From Niallia taxi (GTDB lineage: Bacteria > Bacillota > Bacilli > Bacillales > Cytobacillaceae), in assembly GCF_004005475.1 (NCBI RefSeq), contig NZ_RZTZ01000002.1, positions 124,001-188,000 on the forward strand: a DNA stretch of 64,000 nucleotides, written 5' to 3'. The translations under genes were made by a program, and so were the position numbers. Every line of letters begins with the position of its first letter. The first letter of the stretch is position 1. Under the pieces are notes generated by a model. It did not search any database. It was not told where the DNA came from and saw nothing but the letters and a program-made list of their open reading frames with translations. Positions 11,471-21,603 of this stretch are shown one piece after another.

Positions 11471-11655
11471 GGATGCAATATTATTGCACCATATTCATTT
11501 TTTTATGAACAAAAGGTTACTCCTGTCCATTTGTTCTATAAGCTATTTCATGAAAATTCCGGAATATAAGTGCTGTGAAAAGAATATATTTTACAAGCGA
11601 GACAGTAACTATGTAATATTTTTTACTATATTGATAGTTTATAGGTGTAAAATAT

Positions 11656-11684
11656 GAGACATTTTGATAATTTTTAGGTATAAT
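11656..11684 (+). promoter_or_regulatory. Possible sigma-A promoter of citZ
   Basis: GAGACA (11656-11661) and TATAAT (11679-11684) with a 17-bp spacer. The -10 is perfect and the -35 matches four of six positions. It would give a leader of over 400 nt before citZ. Confidence 0.4.
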
Positions 11685-11748
11685 AAAAATGTAGTTACGG
11701 AAAACCCGTATTTTCGAAATGGAACCACTTATTTTTTTTGATGAAAAA

Positions 11749-11762
11749 TGTAAGCATTTACA
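11749..11762 (+). promoter_or_regulatory. Likely CcpA catabolite-response element (cre)
   Basis: TGTAAGCATTTACA is a perfect 14-nt pseudo-palindrome flank set that departs from a canonical cre (TGTAAGCGTTTACA) only at the central G. B. subtilis citZ is known to be CcpA-repressed. It would lie ~65 nt downstream of the start predicted from the promoter at 11656-11684, a roadblock position. Confidence 0.6.
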
Positions 11763-12122
11763 AATCCTTAATATGACAAAATAGCAAGTAGCTTACAATT
11801 GAAAATGTTAAAAAAAGTCCCTCAATATCTGGTCTTAAAAATCTGCGCTATAATTTTTTATTGATTTTTAGGTACATAATCAGTTAATCTTACAAAATAG
11901 TGAACTTTTTTCACGGCAGTCTTGCGGCCGGCACTAAAACTTTATTAAATGGCTCCAAACAAGCTTAATCAACTTCATTCGGAATAATCAAAAAATTCAA
12001 TGTAGAGGCAAGATTCATTTAAAAATTTTTAAATATATTCGTAACTACATTCATGAATAATATGGGTATTTAACTTATTGTGATGTATTGGAGAGAAGTA
12101 AGGAGAAAAGGAGAGATAGTTT

Positions 12123-13238
12123 ATGGCAGTAACAAGAGGTCTTGAAGGAATAATTGCAACAACTTCTTCTATTAGCTCTATCATTGATGATTCATTATCC
12201 TATGTTGGTTATGATATTGATGTGTTGGCAGAAAACTCCAGTTTTGAAGAAGTAGTTTTTTTGCTGTGGAACAGAAGGTTGCCGACAGAAGCAGAATTGA
12301 ATGAGTTAAAGCAAGAATTAGCAGACAATGCAGAGCTGCCTGCTCCGCTGCTTGAACAGCTGAAGCTAATGCCGCTTAATAACGTGCATCCAATGGCTGT
12401 TCTTCGTTCAGTAGTATCCCTTCTTGGTGTGTATGACAAGGATGCTGACTTTATGGATGAAAGCTCAAACTACCAAAAGGCATTGCGATTACAAGCCAAA
12501 ATCCCTACTATCGTTACAGCCTTTTCTAGATTAAGAAAAGGGCTTGATCCGATTGCACCTAGAAAAGATTTAAGCTTTGCAGCTAATTTTTTATATATGC
12601 TGACAGGGGAAGAACCTGAGAGCATTGCGGTAGAGGCATTTAATAAAGCATTAGTGCTTCATGCAGACCATGAGCTGAACGCCTCCACCTTTACAGCAAG
12701 GGTATGTGTGGCAACATTGTCTGATGTTTATTCAGGCATTACATCTGCAATAGGTGCATTAAAGGGACCATTGCACGGCGGTGCTAACGAAGCTGTTATG
12801 AAAATGCTGACAGAAATCGGCGGTGTCGATAATGTTGATGCGTATATTTTCAAAAAAATGGAAAAGAAAGAAAAAATCATGGGCTTCGGTCACCGTGTAT
12901 ACCGTAAGGGTGACCCGCGTGCTAAGCATTTGAAGGAAATGGCAAGCAAGCTGACAGAATTGACTGGACAATCAGAGCTTTATGATATGAGCATAAGAAT
13001 TGAAGAGCTGTTAAAGGAGAAGAAGAATCTTGTTCCTAATGTGGATTTCTTTTCTGCTTCTGTTTATCACAGCTTGGAGATCGATCATGATTTGTTCACA
13101 CCAATCTTTGCAGTGAGCAGGGTTTCCGGCTGGCTTGCCCATATTTTGGAGCAATACGAAAACAATCGCTTAATCAGACCTAGAGCTGATTATACAGGAC
13201 CTGAAAGAGCGGTTTACATTCCTGTTCATGAACGCTAA
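12123..13238 (+). CDS. citZ: Citrate synthase
   Basis: Condenses oxaloacetate and acetyl-CoA to citrate, opening the TCA cycle. 371 residues (B. subtilis CitZ 372). Landmarks: LVLHADHELNASTF with a catalytic-type His, GPLHGGANEAVM, and GFGHRVYRKGDPRAKHLKEM with the active-site His. First gene of the conserved citZ-icd-mdh group, with good SD AAAGGAG before the ATG. The possible cre site upstream suggests glucose repression. Confidence 0.97.
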   Translation: MAVTRGLEGIIATTSSISSIIDDSLSYVGYDIDVLAENSSFEEVVFLLWNRRLPTEAELNELKQELADNAELPAPLLEQLKLMPLNNVHPMAVLRSVVSLLGVYDKDADFMDESSNYQKALRLQAKIPTIVTAFSRLRKGLDPIAPRKDLSFAANFLYMLTGEEPESIAVEAFNKALVLHADHELNASTFTARVCVATLSDVYSGITSAIGALKGPLHGGANEAVMKMLTEIGGVDNVDAYIFKKMEKKEKIMGFGHRVYRKGDPRAKHLKEMASKLTELTGQSELYDMSIRIEELLKEKKNLVPNVDFFSASVYHSLEIDHDLFTPIFAVSRVSGWLAHILEQYENNRLIRPRADYTGPERAVYIPVHER

Positions 13239-13314
13239 GTTTAAGCGTCTATGATATACTAAATCTAGCATAGAACAAGCAGAGTCCAACTCTCCTTTTG
13301 GAGGGTTTGGTGGG

Positions 13315-13434
13315 ATGACCCCGGCATACTTTTGCCAAAGCGCCCTTCTAAGACGAAGCCAATATGCTCGAGAACTTACTTTAGCCATTTCTGCAAAAGG
13401 AGGAAAGTACCTTTTGCAGGAAATACTTTTTTAA
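13315..13434 (+). CDS. Possible 39-residue small ORF between citZ and icd
   Basis: ATG 13315 is preceded by GGAGGG at 13300-13305 with 9-nt spacing, a good Bacillus SD. The ORF runs 39 codons ([20 protein letters not shown]...) to a TAA at 13432-13434, 13 nt before icd. Its 3' half overlaps the hairpin at 13391-13419, so it could act as a translated leader. I know of no homologue, and a chance ORF remains possible. Confidence 0.3.
   Translation: MTPAYFCQSALLRRSQYARELTLAISAKGGKYLLQEILF
13391..13432 (+). terminator. Hairpin with U-run between citZ and icd
   Basis: Perfect 10-bp inverted repeat CTGCAAAAGG / CCTTTTGCAG (13391-13400 / 13410-13419), then GAAATAC and six to seven T. It resembles a partial terminator or attenuator that would reduce read-through from citZ to icd. 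The gap before the U-run makes it weaker than a standard one. Confidence 0.55.
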
Positions 13435-13447
13435 CGGAGGGATACAT

Positions 13448-14716
13448 ATGAAAGGCGAAAAAATTTCAGTAGTTGATGGTGTATTAAATGTACCAGCTAA
13501 TCCAATCGTACCATTTATCGAAGGTGACGGAATCGGTCCTGACATCTGGGCTTCAGCTTCAAGAGTGCTTGATGCTGCCGTGGAAAAAGCATACAGCGGC
13601 GAGCGTAAGATTGTGTGGAAAGAAGTTTTAGCTGGAGAAAAGGCATTCAACGAAATAGGCGAATGGCTGCCATCTGAGACATTGGAAGAAATAAGAGAAT
13701 ACTTGATTGCTATAAAAGGTCCATTGACAACTCCTGTCGGCGGCGGTATTCGTTCATTGAACGTTGCGCTTCGTCAAGAGCTTGATCTATATGTATGTTT
13801 ACGTCCTGTTAGATGGTTTGAAGGCGTTCCTTCTCCTATTAAACGTCCACAGGATACTGACATGGTTATCTTCCGTGAAAATACAGAAGATATTTATGCA
13901 GGAATCGAGTATGAAAAAGGCTCTGAAGGCGTGGCGAAATTATTGAAATTCCTTCAAGATGAGATGGGTGTTAACAAAATCAGATTCCCTGAAACTTCTG
14001 GATTAGGAATCAAACCTGTTTCTGAAGAAGGAACAAGCCGTTTAGTGCGAGCAGCAATCAACTATGCCATTAAAGAAGGCAGAAAGTCTGTGACTCTTGT
14101 ACATAAAGGCAATATCATGAAATTCACTGAAGGTGCCTTCAAAAACTGGGGCTATGAATTAGCTGAGAAGGAATTTGGGGACAAGGTGTTCACATGGGCA
14201 CAATATGACCGCATTAAAGAAGAGCAAGGCTCTGATGCTGCAAATAAAGCACAGGCAGAAGCTGAAGCTGCTGGAAAAATCATTGTGAAAGATTCCATTG
14301 CTGATATCTTCCTGCAACAAATCCTAACTCGTCCAACAGAGTTTGATGTAGTTGCTACAATGAACTTGAATGGAGACTATATTTCCGATGCACTTGCTGC
14401 TCAAGTAGGCGGAATTGGAATTGCTCCAGGAGCGAATATTAACTATGAAACAGGACACGCTATTTTCGAAGCTACACATGGTACTGCACCGAAATATGCT
14501 GGTCAGGATAAAGTGAATCCTTCTTCCGTTCTGTTGTCAGGTGTTTTATTGCTTGAGCATTTAGGCTGGAATGAAGCAGCTCAGTTAATCGTTTCTTCTG
14601 TTGAAAAGACTATCGCTTCAAAAGTGGTAACTTACGATTTCGCTCGTTTAATGGACGGAGCTACAGAAGTGAAATGCTCTGAATTCGGTGATGAATTAAT
14701 TAAAAATATGGACTAA
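13448..14716 (+). CDS. icd: NADP-dependent isocitrate dehydrogenase
   Basis: Oxidatively decarboxylates isocitrate to 2-oxoglutarate. 422 residues (B. subtilis Icd 423). Shows [13 protein letters not shown] at the N-terminus, the substrate loop [20 protein letters not shown] with the regulatory-type Ser, [13 protein letters not shown], and the cofactor region [20 protein letters not shown] at 13434-13440. Second gene of the citZ-icd-mdh group, but separated from both neighbours by hairpins, so expression ratios may be set between genes. Confidence 0.97.
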   Translation: MKGEKISVVDGVLNVPANPIVPFIEGDGIGPDIWASASRVLDAAVEKAYSGERKIVWKEVLAGEKAFNEIGEWLPSETLEEIREYLIAIKGPLTTPVGGGIRSLNVALRQELDLYVCLRPVRWFEGVPSPIKRPQDTDMVIFRENTEDIYAGIEYEKGSEGVAKLLKFLQDEMGVNKIRFPETSGLGIKPVSEEGTSRLVRAAINYAIKEGRKSVTLVHKGNIMKFTEGAFKNWGYELAEKEFGDKVFTWAQYDRIKEEQGSDAANKAQAEAEAAGKIIVKDSIADIFLQQILTRPTEFDVVATMNLNGDYISDALAAQVGGIGIAPGANINYETGHAIFEATHGTAPKYAGQDKVNPSSVLLSGVLLLEHLGWNEAAQLIVSSVEKTIASKVVTYDFARLMDGATEVKCSEFGDELIKNMD

Positions 14717-14794
14717 AGATTGCTTATTTGTATGAGTTTGACTGGTGTTCCTAAGCAAGGAATACTCGTTGAAATTGTGCGGCTTAGTCTATTT

Positions 14795-14831
14795 GAGGGA
14801 AGAGTGTGAGGGGCCTCTTCCCTCTTTTATT
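14795..14831 (+). terminator. Intrinsic terminator between icd and mdh
   Basis: GAGGGAAGAG (14795-14804) and CTCTTCCCTC (14815-14824) form a perfect 10-bp stem with a 10-nt loop, followed by TTTTATT. Confidence 0.85.
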
Positions 14832-14851
14832 GGAAAAAGGAGGAATAGCAA

Positions 14852-15787
14852 ATGAGTTTACGTAAAAAGATTTCCATTATTGGCAGCGGGTTTACTGGAG
14901 CTACGACAGCATTCCTGTTAGCACAAAAGGAGCTTTGTGATATTGTGCTGGTTGATATTCCGCAGATGGAGAATCCAACAAAAGGTAAAGCACTAGATAT
15001 GTTTGAGGCAAGCCCAGTTCAAGGATTTGATGCTAATATTAAAGGCACATCTGATTATAAGGATACAGAAGGATCTGATATTGTTGTAATCACTGCAGGA
15101 ATTGCAAGAAAGCCAGGAATGAGTAGAGATGATTTAGTTCAGACAAATCAAAGTATCATGAAATCGGTCACAAAAGAAGTGGTCAAATACTCTCCGGATT
15201 GCATTATTATTGTTCTTTCAAACCCAGTCGATGCGATGACCTACACTGTGTTCAAGGAATCAGGCTTTGCAAAAACAAGAGTAATTGGTCAATCAGGTGT
15301 GCTGGATACTGCTCGATTTAGAAGCTTTGTGGCAATGGAATTAAACCTTTCTGTTAAGGATATTACCGGTTTTGTTCTCGGTGGACATGGGGATGATATG
15401 GTGCCTTTAATCCGCTACTCCTATGCTGGAGGTATACCGCTTGAGACATTAATACCGAAGCACCGCTTAGAAGAAATTATTGAAAGAACAAGGAATGGCG
15501 GAGCTGAAATTGTTAATCTTCTTGGAAATGGAAGCGCTTATTATGCACCTGCTGCTTCACTTGCGGATATGTGTGAAGCGATTATTAAAAACCAAAGAAG
15601 AGTATTGCCGACGGTTGCTTATCTTGATGGAGAATATGGCTATTCGGATATTTACCTTGGTGTTCCGACAATTCTCGGTGGTAATGGGATTGAACAAGTG
15701 ATTGAGCTTGAATTAACGGAGGAAGAAAAAACAGCATTAGACAAATCGGTGTCTTCAGTGAAAAATGTATTAAAAGTTCTTACATAA
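14852..15787 (+). CDS. mdh: Malate dehydrogenase
   Basis: NAD-dependent malate to oxaloacetate oxidation, LDH-like type found in Bacillaceae. 311 residues (usual 312). Rossmann start [16 protein letters not shown], the substrate Arg region [39 protein letters not shown] and the catalytic [22 protein letters not shown]. It lies after a terminator, so it depends on read-through or on its own promoter. Confidence 0.96.
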   Translation: MSLRKKISIIGSGFTGATTAFLLAQKELCDIVLVDIPQMENPTKGKALDMFEASPVQGFDANIKGTSDYKDTEGSDIVVITAGIARKPGMSRDDLVQTNQSIMKSVTKEVVKYSPDCIIIVLSNPVDAMTYTVFKESGFAKTRVIGQSGVLDTARFRSFVAMELNLSVKDITGFVLGGHGDDMVPLIRYSYAGGIPLETLIPKHRLEEIIERTRNGGAEIVNLLGNGSAYYAPAASLADMCEAIIKNQRRVLPTVAYLDGEYGYSDIYLGVPTILGGNGIEQVIELELTEEEKTALDKSVSSVKNVLKVLT

Positions 15788-15801
15788 TGTTTTGAAACCA
15801 T

Positions 15802-15829
15802 GACCCATCATTATTGATGGGTCTTTTTT
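15802..15829 (+). terminator. Intrinsic terminator after mdh
   Basis: GACCCATCA (15802-15810) / TGATGGGTC (15815-15823), a 9-bp stem with a TTAT loop, then six T. Confidence 0.93.
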
Positions 15830-15980
15830 CGTATAAATAGCACAAATGATTATGATATATGTAGAAAGGAGGATGGATAGGATAAGCTTAGCTTGTTGTT
15901 CATCACTTGCTGATTTATACTATAATAGACATGTAATATTTGGGGGACTTAGGGGAAACTTTTAAACTTGGAGGCACTAT

Positions 15981-16691
15981 ATGAAGAAGAAAGTTCTTGT
16001 AGTTGATGATGAGCAGTCTATCGTAACACTGCTAAAATATAACCTGCAGCAGGCGGGCTATGATGTAATTACGGCAATGGATGGAGAAGAAGGGCTAAAC
16101 TTAGCCGTAACGTCGAATCCTGACGTCATCCTTCTTGATTTGATGCTTCCGAAAATGGATGGAATGGATGTTTGCAAGAATTTAAGGCAGCAAAGAATAT
16201 TTACGCCGATTCTTATGCTGACAGCAAAGGACGATGAGTTTGACAAGGTGCTTGGGTTAGAGCTAGGTGCCGACGATTATATGACAAAACCATTCAGCCC
16301 AAGGGAAGTTATTGCCCGTATTAAAGCTGTTTTGAGAAGATCTCAGCTACAGTCGGAATCCTCTGAGCAAGAAAAAGAAGAGAAAGACACATTAAAAATC
16401 GGGGATCTTAAAGTCATGCCTAATCACTATGAAGCATATTTTAAGGAAGAGCTACTCGAACTGACTCCAAAAGAGTTTGAACTGCTTCTTTATTTGGCTA
16501 GAAACAAAGGTCGTGTGCTTACTAGAGATCAGCTCTTAAGTGCTGTTTGGAACTATGATTTTGTTGGAGATACAAGAATAGTAGATGTTCATATAAGCCA
16601 TTTACGCGAAAAGATGGAGCATAACACGAAGAAACCAATTTATATTAAAACAATCCGTGGACTAGGATATAAGCTAGAGGAACCAAAATAA
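15981..16691 (+). CDS. phoP: Phosphate regulon response regulator PhoP
   Basis: OmpR/PhoB-type response regulator, 236 residues. Receiver domain ~3-117 with the acidic pair Asp9/Asp10, phospho-acceptor Asp53 (LLDLMLPKMDG) and Lys in MTKPFSP. The C-terminal winged helix (~140-235) carries LTPKEFELLLYLARNKGRVL and VDVHISHLREKM. It sits immediately before phoR, as in B. subtilis, where PhoPR governs the phosphate-starvation response. A TATAAT occurs ~50 nt upstream. The next gene begins at the very next base after the stop. Confidence 0.94.
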   Translation: MKKKVLVVDDEQSIVTLLKYNLQQAGYDVITAMDGEEGLNLAVTSNPDVILLDLMLPKMDGMDVCKNLRQQRIFTPILMLTAKDDEFDKVLGLELGADDYMTKPFSPREVIARIKAVLRRSQLQSESSEQEKEEKDTLKIGDLKVMPNHYEAYFKEELLELTPKEFELLLYLARNKGRVLTRDQLLSAVWNYDFVGDTRIVDVHISHLREKMEHNTKKPIYIKTIRGLGYKLEEPK

Positions 16692-18449
16692 ATGATAACT
16701 TTTAAATCCAGGCTGCTTGCCAGTTTGCTTTTGATCGTCGCCATTGTTTTTTTGGTGCTTGGTCTGTTTATTTATCAGCTTAATAAGTCTTCTTACATAA
16801 ACTCATCTAACATCAGGCTGGAGAGGGAAAGCACCTTGCTTGCAGCAAAGATGGCTAAACTTGACAGCATGGATGATATAGATGCAAATGAGATTAAGGA
16901 ATATAGCGAGCTGCTTGATTTACAAATAACGATAACTGATGCAAAAGGAAATATTTTCATGGATGAGGGCGATAAATCACATGAAGAATTTTTGAAGAGC
17001 CTGAGTACTGTTGTCAGCAAAATGTCGAGCCAGCCACAGAACGAGTACACAGGCGGAGATACAGATTTCCATTATTACTGGAAAGAGTTAGCTTTTAATG
17101 GTGAGAAGCAAGGCTATTTGTTTTTAGGTATTGATTTATCTTCACAAGAAGACGCCTATCAAAAGATGAATACATATGTCCTTGCTGCATTGCTTATCGC
17201 TTTTGTGTTGATTTTTGTCATCGGCTTGACACTAGTATTCCGTTATATGAGACCAATTGAATCAGCAGCAAAGGTGGCTGTTGATCTCGCCAAAGGAAAT
17301 TATCATGCACGTACATATGAAGATAATATGGATGAAACAGGAATTCTGAGTTCCTCCTTAAATAAGCTGGCGAAAAACCTGCAGGAGATGGTCAAAGCAC
17401 AAGAAATCCAACAGGACCGTCTTGGTACGCTTATCGAGAACATTGGCAGCGGATTACTGTTAATAGACAGTAGAGGCTATATTAATCTTGTAAATAGAGC
17501 TTACAAGGATTTATTTATGGTTAATTCATCCGAATATTTGTATAAGCTGTATTATCACGTTATTGAGCATAGGGAAATATCTGATTTGGTCGAGGAAATT
17601 TTCATGACAGAGCATAAGGTCGTTAAGCAATTGCAGCTTAATATCCACTTTGAGAAAAAAAGTTTTCAAGTGTATGGTGTGCCGATTATCGGTACAAATG
17701 ATATGTGGATGGGGATTTTGCTTGTATTTCATGATATTACAGAGCTAAAGAAACTCGAACAAATCAGGAAGGACTTTGTTGCAAATGTGTCCCATGAGTT
17801 GAAAACGCCAATTACCTCTATTAAAGGATTTTCGGAAACGCTGCTAGATGGAGCCATGGATAATAAAGAGGCACTGGTAGAGTTTCTACAAATTATCTTA
17901 AAAGAAAGTGACAGGCTTCAATCGCTCATCCAGGATTTGCTTGATTTGACAAAGCTGGAGCAGCACAATTTTTCCTTGGTGAAGGAGCCTATTAATATTG
18001 TGGATATTTTAGAAGAGGTCCGCAAACTCCTTTCAAACAAAGCAGAGGCTAAAGGAATACAGCTTGAATTTGAACGGCTTAGTAATGAGGTTTGGATGGA
18101 AGGGGACAGAGCCCGACTTATTCAGGTGTTCATGAATTTAATTTCAAACGCCATTTCTTACACAGCAAACGGAGGCACAGTTACGGTTTCTGTTGAGGAA
18201 AAGGAGAAAAACATTTCCGTTTCAGTAGCAGATACTGGTATAGGGATTGAAACAGGAGAAATTCCGAGGATTTTTGAACGTTTTTACAGGGTGGATAAAG
18301 CGCGAAGCAGGAATTCTGGTGGAACTGGACTTGGACTCGCTATCGTGAAGCATCTTGTGGAACTCCATAAAGGAGTTATAAAGGTAGACAGCGAGGTAGG
18401 AAAAGGAACCATTTTTACCGTTTTATTGCATAAAAGATTCCCGTATTAA
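16692..18449 (+). CDS. phoR: Phosphate regulon sensor histidine kinase PhoR
   Basis: Membrane sensor kinase, 585 residues. TM1 at about 8-28, an extracytoplasmic sensor to ~150, TM2 at ~160-182, then HAMP (~183-236), PAS (~245-355), HisKA with His368 in NVSHELKTP, and HATPase with FMNLISNAISYT (N box), ADTGIGIE (G1) and GGTGLGLAIVKHL (G2). It starts at the base after the phoP stop. The architecture and order match B. subtilis PhoR, including the position before polA. Confidence 0.94.
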   Translation: MITFKSRLLASLLLIVAIVFLVLGLFIYQLNKSSYINSSNIRLERESTLLAAKMAKLDSMDDIDANEIKEYSELLDLQITITDAKGNIFMDEGDKSHEEFLKSLSTVVSKMSSQPQNEYTGGDTDFHYYWKELAFNGEKQGYLFLGIDLSSQEDAYQKMNTYVLAALLIAFVLIFVIGLTLVFRYMRPIESAAKVAVDLAKGNYHARTYEDNMDETGILSSSLNKLAKNLQEMVKAQEIQQDRLGTLIENIGSGLLLIDSRGYINLVNRAYKDLFMVNSSEYLYKLYYHVIEHREISDLVEEIFMTEHKVVKQLQLNIHFEKKSFQVYGVPIIGTNDMWMGILLVFHDITELKKLEQIRKDFVANVSHELKTPITSIKGFSETLLDGAMDNKEALVEFLQIILKESDRLQSLIQDLLDLTKLEQHNFSLVKEPINIVDILEEVRKLLSNKAEAKGIQLEFERLSNEVWMEGDRARLIQVFMNLISNAISYTANGGTVTVSVEEKEKNISVSVADTGIGIETGEIPRIFERFYRVDKARSRNSGGTGLGLAIVKHLVELHKGVIKVDSEVGKGTIFTVLLHKRFPY

Positions 18450-18549
18450 TTGTACAAGTTTACATTACTTTTACATAGGGTTTGCAAAGCGTTTACAAGG
18501 GTTTGCTACAATACAAGAGAAGACCCCCCTTATCCATTAGGTTAAGAGT

Positions 18550-18587
18550 GAAGCCGAAAGCCACCCCGCTTTCGGCTTCTTACATTT
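18550..18587 (+). terminator. Hairpin terminator after phoPR
   Basis: GAAGCCGAAAGC / GCTTTCGGCTTC (18550-18561 / 18568-18579), a perfect 12-bp stem with a six-base CACCCC loop. The tail TTACATTT is a weak U-run. Confidence 0.75.
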
Positions 18588-18960
18588 ATATAAGAAAAGA
18601 TAGAGATTATTGTTAAGTAAAATTAGTCCATTTCATTGCGCCCTCGTCCTCTATTTCTCTTAGTAGTCGAGTGGTCTCCGCTTCATTCCACTAAGATTAT
18701 TTTAGAAAACACCACAAAAAAAGAAATTAACTATATAAGATTCGTTTTAGGGATGATAAATGATGTTTTATCTCATCGATCTTTTGTTTTTTTGGTGTTA
18801 CAAATCCTTTTTCTTCCGGCTCTTAAACAAGGGCAATTTCTTACATTCTATAATTACTCATGGTAAAATATAAAGGATTAGACCATAATAGTACTACTTA
18901 TTTTGCTGTTAAAGCCACAAGGCTGATATAGAGGGAAATTATGAATGGAGGAAACAAAAT
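18588..18960 (+). other. Intergenic region upstream of polA
   Basis: About 370 nt with no convincing gene; short open frames here lack an SD and have random composition. CTTACA followed 19 nt later by TAAAAT (near 18840-18866) is a weak polA promoter candidate. ATGGAGGAAAC just before 18961 is the polA SD. Confidence 0.4.
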
Positions 18961-21585
18961 TTGAAGAAAAAACTGATCCTAATTGATGGGAACAGCATCG
19001 CATATAGGGCATTTTTTGCCTTGCCGCTGCTGAACAATGACAAAGGTGTACATACAAATGCTGTTTATGGATTTACAATGATGCTTATGAAAATATTGGA
19101 AGATGAAAAGCCGACACATTTGCTCGTTGCTTTTGATGCAGGCAAAACAACATTCCGCCATAAAACATTCAGTGAGTATAAGGGAGGCCGTCAAAAGACA
19201 CCGCCTGAATTGTCAGAACAATTCCCATATATAAGAGAACTCTTGCAATCATATGGAATTAAACATTATGAGCTTGAAAACTATGAAGCGGATGATATTA
19301 TCGGTACACTTTCTCTGCAAGGAGAAAAAGATGGGTATGAGGTTATTGTCATTTCAGGAGACAAGGACTTGACACAGCTAAGCTCGGATAAAACGACTGT
19401 TTACATTACAAGAAAAGGAATTACAGATATCGAATCATATACACCGGAGCATATCCAAGAGAAATACGGCTTGACTCCGGATCGAATCATCGACATGAAA
19501 GGACTGATGGGAGATTCATCTGATAATATTCCAGGAGTTCCGGGAGTCGGAGAAAAAACGGCCATTAAGCTTTTAAAGGAATTTGAAACACTTGAAAACC
19601 TGTTGGTATCCATCGATAAGGTAAGTGGAAAGAAACTAAAAGAAAAGCTTGAAGAATTTAAGGACCAAGCGTTAATGAGCAAGGAGCTTGCCACCATCAC
19701 AAGAGAGGCACCGCTAACTGTCGGCTTGGGTGAACTCGAATTTCCAGGTATGAACGAAGAAAAGCTGCGCCCGTTTTTCAAAGAGCTTGGCTTTAATTCT
19801 CTTTTGGACAAGCTGGGAGATGCACCTGTTGAAGAAGAGGAAGAGCTTGAAGCAATTGAATACGAGCCAGTGAAGGAAATTACGAAGGAGATTTTTGCAG
19901 ACGAAAATACCCTTTATGTTGAAGTGCTGGAGGACAATTATCATTATGCTCCTATAATCGGGATCTCGTTAGTTAATGAAAAAGGCGCATTTTATCTGCC
20001 GATTGAAGCAGCACTTGAATCAGCAGCATTTAAGGAATGGGCAGAGGATGAAACAAAGCAGAAGACTGTATATGATGCGAAAAGGTCTGAGGTAGCCCTC
20101 CGTCATAAAGGAATCCATTTGAAGGGAATCACATTTGATTGTTTGATTGCCGCATATCTTGCAGATCCATCTGCATCGATTGACGACGTAGCATCTGTTG
20201 CAAAAAAATACGGCTTTACGAACATTCAGGCAGATGAAGTGTTTTATGGAAAAGGAGCAAAACGCAAGGTGCCAGCAGAGGAGATGCTAGCAGATCATCT
20301 TGTTCGCAAAACGTTTGCACTTGTCGCTATTCAGGAAAAAATGGAGGAAGAGCTTAAAGCAAATGGACAAGAGGAGCTGTTCCATCAGCTTGAAATGCCA
20401 CTTAGTCTTGTGCTTGCAGATATGGAATCAACAGGAGTTCAGGTTGATGTAGAACGACTTCAAAAAATGGGTGCAGAAATCAATGACAGGCTGAAAAGTA
20501 TCGAAAATCGCATTTACGATTTGGCTGGAGAAACATTTAACATTAATTCACCTAAGCAACTAGGCGTTATTTTGTTTGAGAAGCTTGGACTGCCTGTAGT
20601 CAAAAAGACGAAGACTGGTTATTCCACTTCTGCCGATGTATTAGAAACGCTGGCAAGCTCTCATGATGTTATTAAGGAGATTCTTGAATTCAGACAGCTA
20701 GGCAAGCTTCAATCTACTTATATTGAAGGACTTCAAAAAGTAGTTCACAATGGCAAGATTCATACACGCTTTAATCAGGTGCTGACACAAACAGGACGTT
20801 TGAGCTCCATTGATCCTAACCTGCAAAACATTCCAATCAGATTAGAGGAAGGTAGGAAAATTAGACAGGCCTTTGTTCCTTCTGAAAAGGATTGGATCAT
20901 ATTCGCGGCAGACTACAGTCAAATTGAGCTTCGTGTGCTTGCACATATTGCAAACGATGAAAAGTTGATTGAAGCATTCAGAGAAGATCATGACATTCAT
21001 ACGGAAACGGCTATGTCTGTCTTCCATGTCGAAGCAGATGAAGTTACTTCCAATATGAGAAGACATGCTAAAGCGGTCAATTTCGGGATTGTATACGGTA
21101 TAAGCGATTACGGCTTATCCCAAAGCTTGAATATAACGAGGAAGGAAGCTGGGAAATTTATTGAAAGATATTTGGAAAGCTATCCTGGTGTTAAGACATA
21201 TATGGAAGAAATTGTGGCAGATGCTAAACAGCAAGGCTATGTATCCACATTGCTTCATAGAAGAAGATATTTGCCTGATATAACAAGCAGAAACTTTAAC
21301 TTGCGCAGCTTCGCTGAACGGACAGCAATGAACACACCGATACAAGGAAGTGCAGCAGACATCATTAAAAAAGCAATGATTGAAATGGCGAACCGCCTTG
21401 AAGCGGAAGGCTTAAAAGCGAAGCTTCTTCTGCAAGTGCATGATGAATTAATTTTTGAAGCTCCAAAAGATGAAATTGAAAAGCTGAAGGAAATTGTGCC
21501 TGATGTTATGGAAAACGCCGTAGAATTAAGTGTACCGCTGAAGGTAGATTATTCGTATGGTGATACATGGTTTGATGCTAAGTAA
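18961..21585 (+). CDS. polA: DNA polymerase I
   Basis: Gap-filling and RNA-primer-removing DNA polymerase, 874 residues. The 5' nuclease domain (~1-290) includes GNSIAYRAFFALP and GLMGDSSDNIPGVPGVGEKT. The middle exonuclease-like domain (~300-470) lacks the carboxylate set, as expected for Bacillus Pol I. The family-A polymerase core carries motif A DYSQIELRVLAHI, motif B RRHAKAVNFGIVYG and motif C LLQVHDELIFE. TTG start after ATGGAGGAAAC. mutM follows after 18 nt, a conserved repair operon. Confidence 0.97.
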   Translation: MKKKLILIDGNSIAYRAFFALPLLNNDKGVHTNAVYGFTMMLMKILEDEKPTHLLVAFDAGKTTFRHKTFSEYKGGRQKTPPELSEQFPYIRELLQSYGIKHYELENYEADDIIGTLSLQGEKDGYEVIVISGDKDLTQLSSDKTTVYITRKGITDIESYTPEHIQEKYGLTPDRIIDMKGLMGDSSDNIPGVPGVGEKTAIKLLKEFETLENLLVSIDKVSGKKLKEKLEEFKDQALMSKELATITREAPLTVGLGELEFPGMNEEKLRPFFKELGFNSLLDKLGDAPVEEEEELEAIEYEPVKEITKEIFADENTLYVEVLEDNYHYAPIIGISLVNEKGAFYLPIEAALESAAFKEWAEDETKQKTVYDAKRSEVALRHKGIHLKGITFDCLIAAYLADPSASIDDVASVAKKYGFTNIQADEVFYGKGAKRKVPAEEMLADHLVRKTFALVAIQEKMEEELKANGQEELFHQLEMPLSLVLADMESTGVQVDVERLQKMGAEINDRLKSIENRIYDLAGETFNINSPKQLGVILFEKLGLPVVKKTKTGYSTSADVLETLASSHDVIKEILEFRQLGKLQSTYIEGLQKVVHNGKIHTRFNQVLTQTGRLSSIDPNLQNIPIRLEEGRKIRQAFVPSEKDWIIFAADYSQIELRVLAHIANDEKLIEAFREDHDIHTETAMSVFHVEADEVTSNMRRHAKAVNFGIVYGISDYGLSQSLNITRKEAGKFIERYLESYPGVKTYMEEIVADAKQQGYVSTLLHRRRYLPDITSRNFNLRSFAERTAMNTPIQGSAADIIKKAMIEMANRLEAEGLKAKLLLQVHDELIFEAPKDEIEKLKEIVPDVMENAVELSVPLKVDYSYGDTWFDAK

Positions 21586-21603
21586 TAGAAAAGAGGAAAT
21601 AAA

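Larger units (their letters stand above)
11471..12122 (+). other. Long AT-rich leader/intergenic region upstream of citZ
   Basis: About 650 nt without a credible gene. It holds a possible promoter (11656-11684) and a near-consensus cre site (11749-11762). A second TATAAT at 11849-11854 lacks a -35 match. I could not find a clear CcpC dyad (ATAA-N7-TTAT). The SD AAAAGGAGAG just before 12123 serves citZ. Confidence 0.5.

Noticed and set aside
11451-11657. 68-codon open frame after the gamma-glutamyltransferase gene
   Set aside because: It begins inside the terminator hairpin, lacks an SD and ends in the citZ promoter region.
18636-18866. 76-codon open frame between phoR and polA
   Set aside because: No SD, random composition, and it fills an AT-rich intergenic region with the polA promoter candidate.
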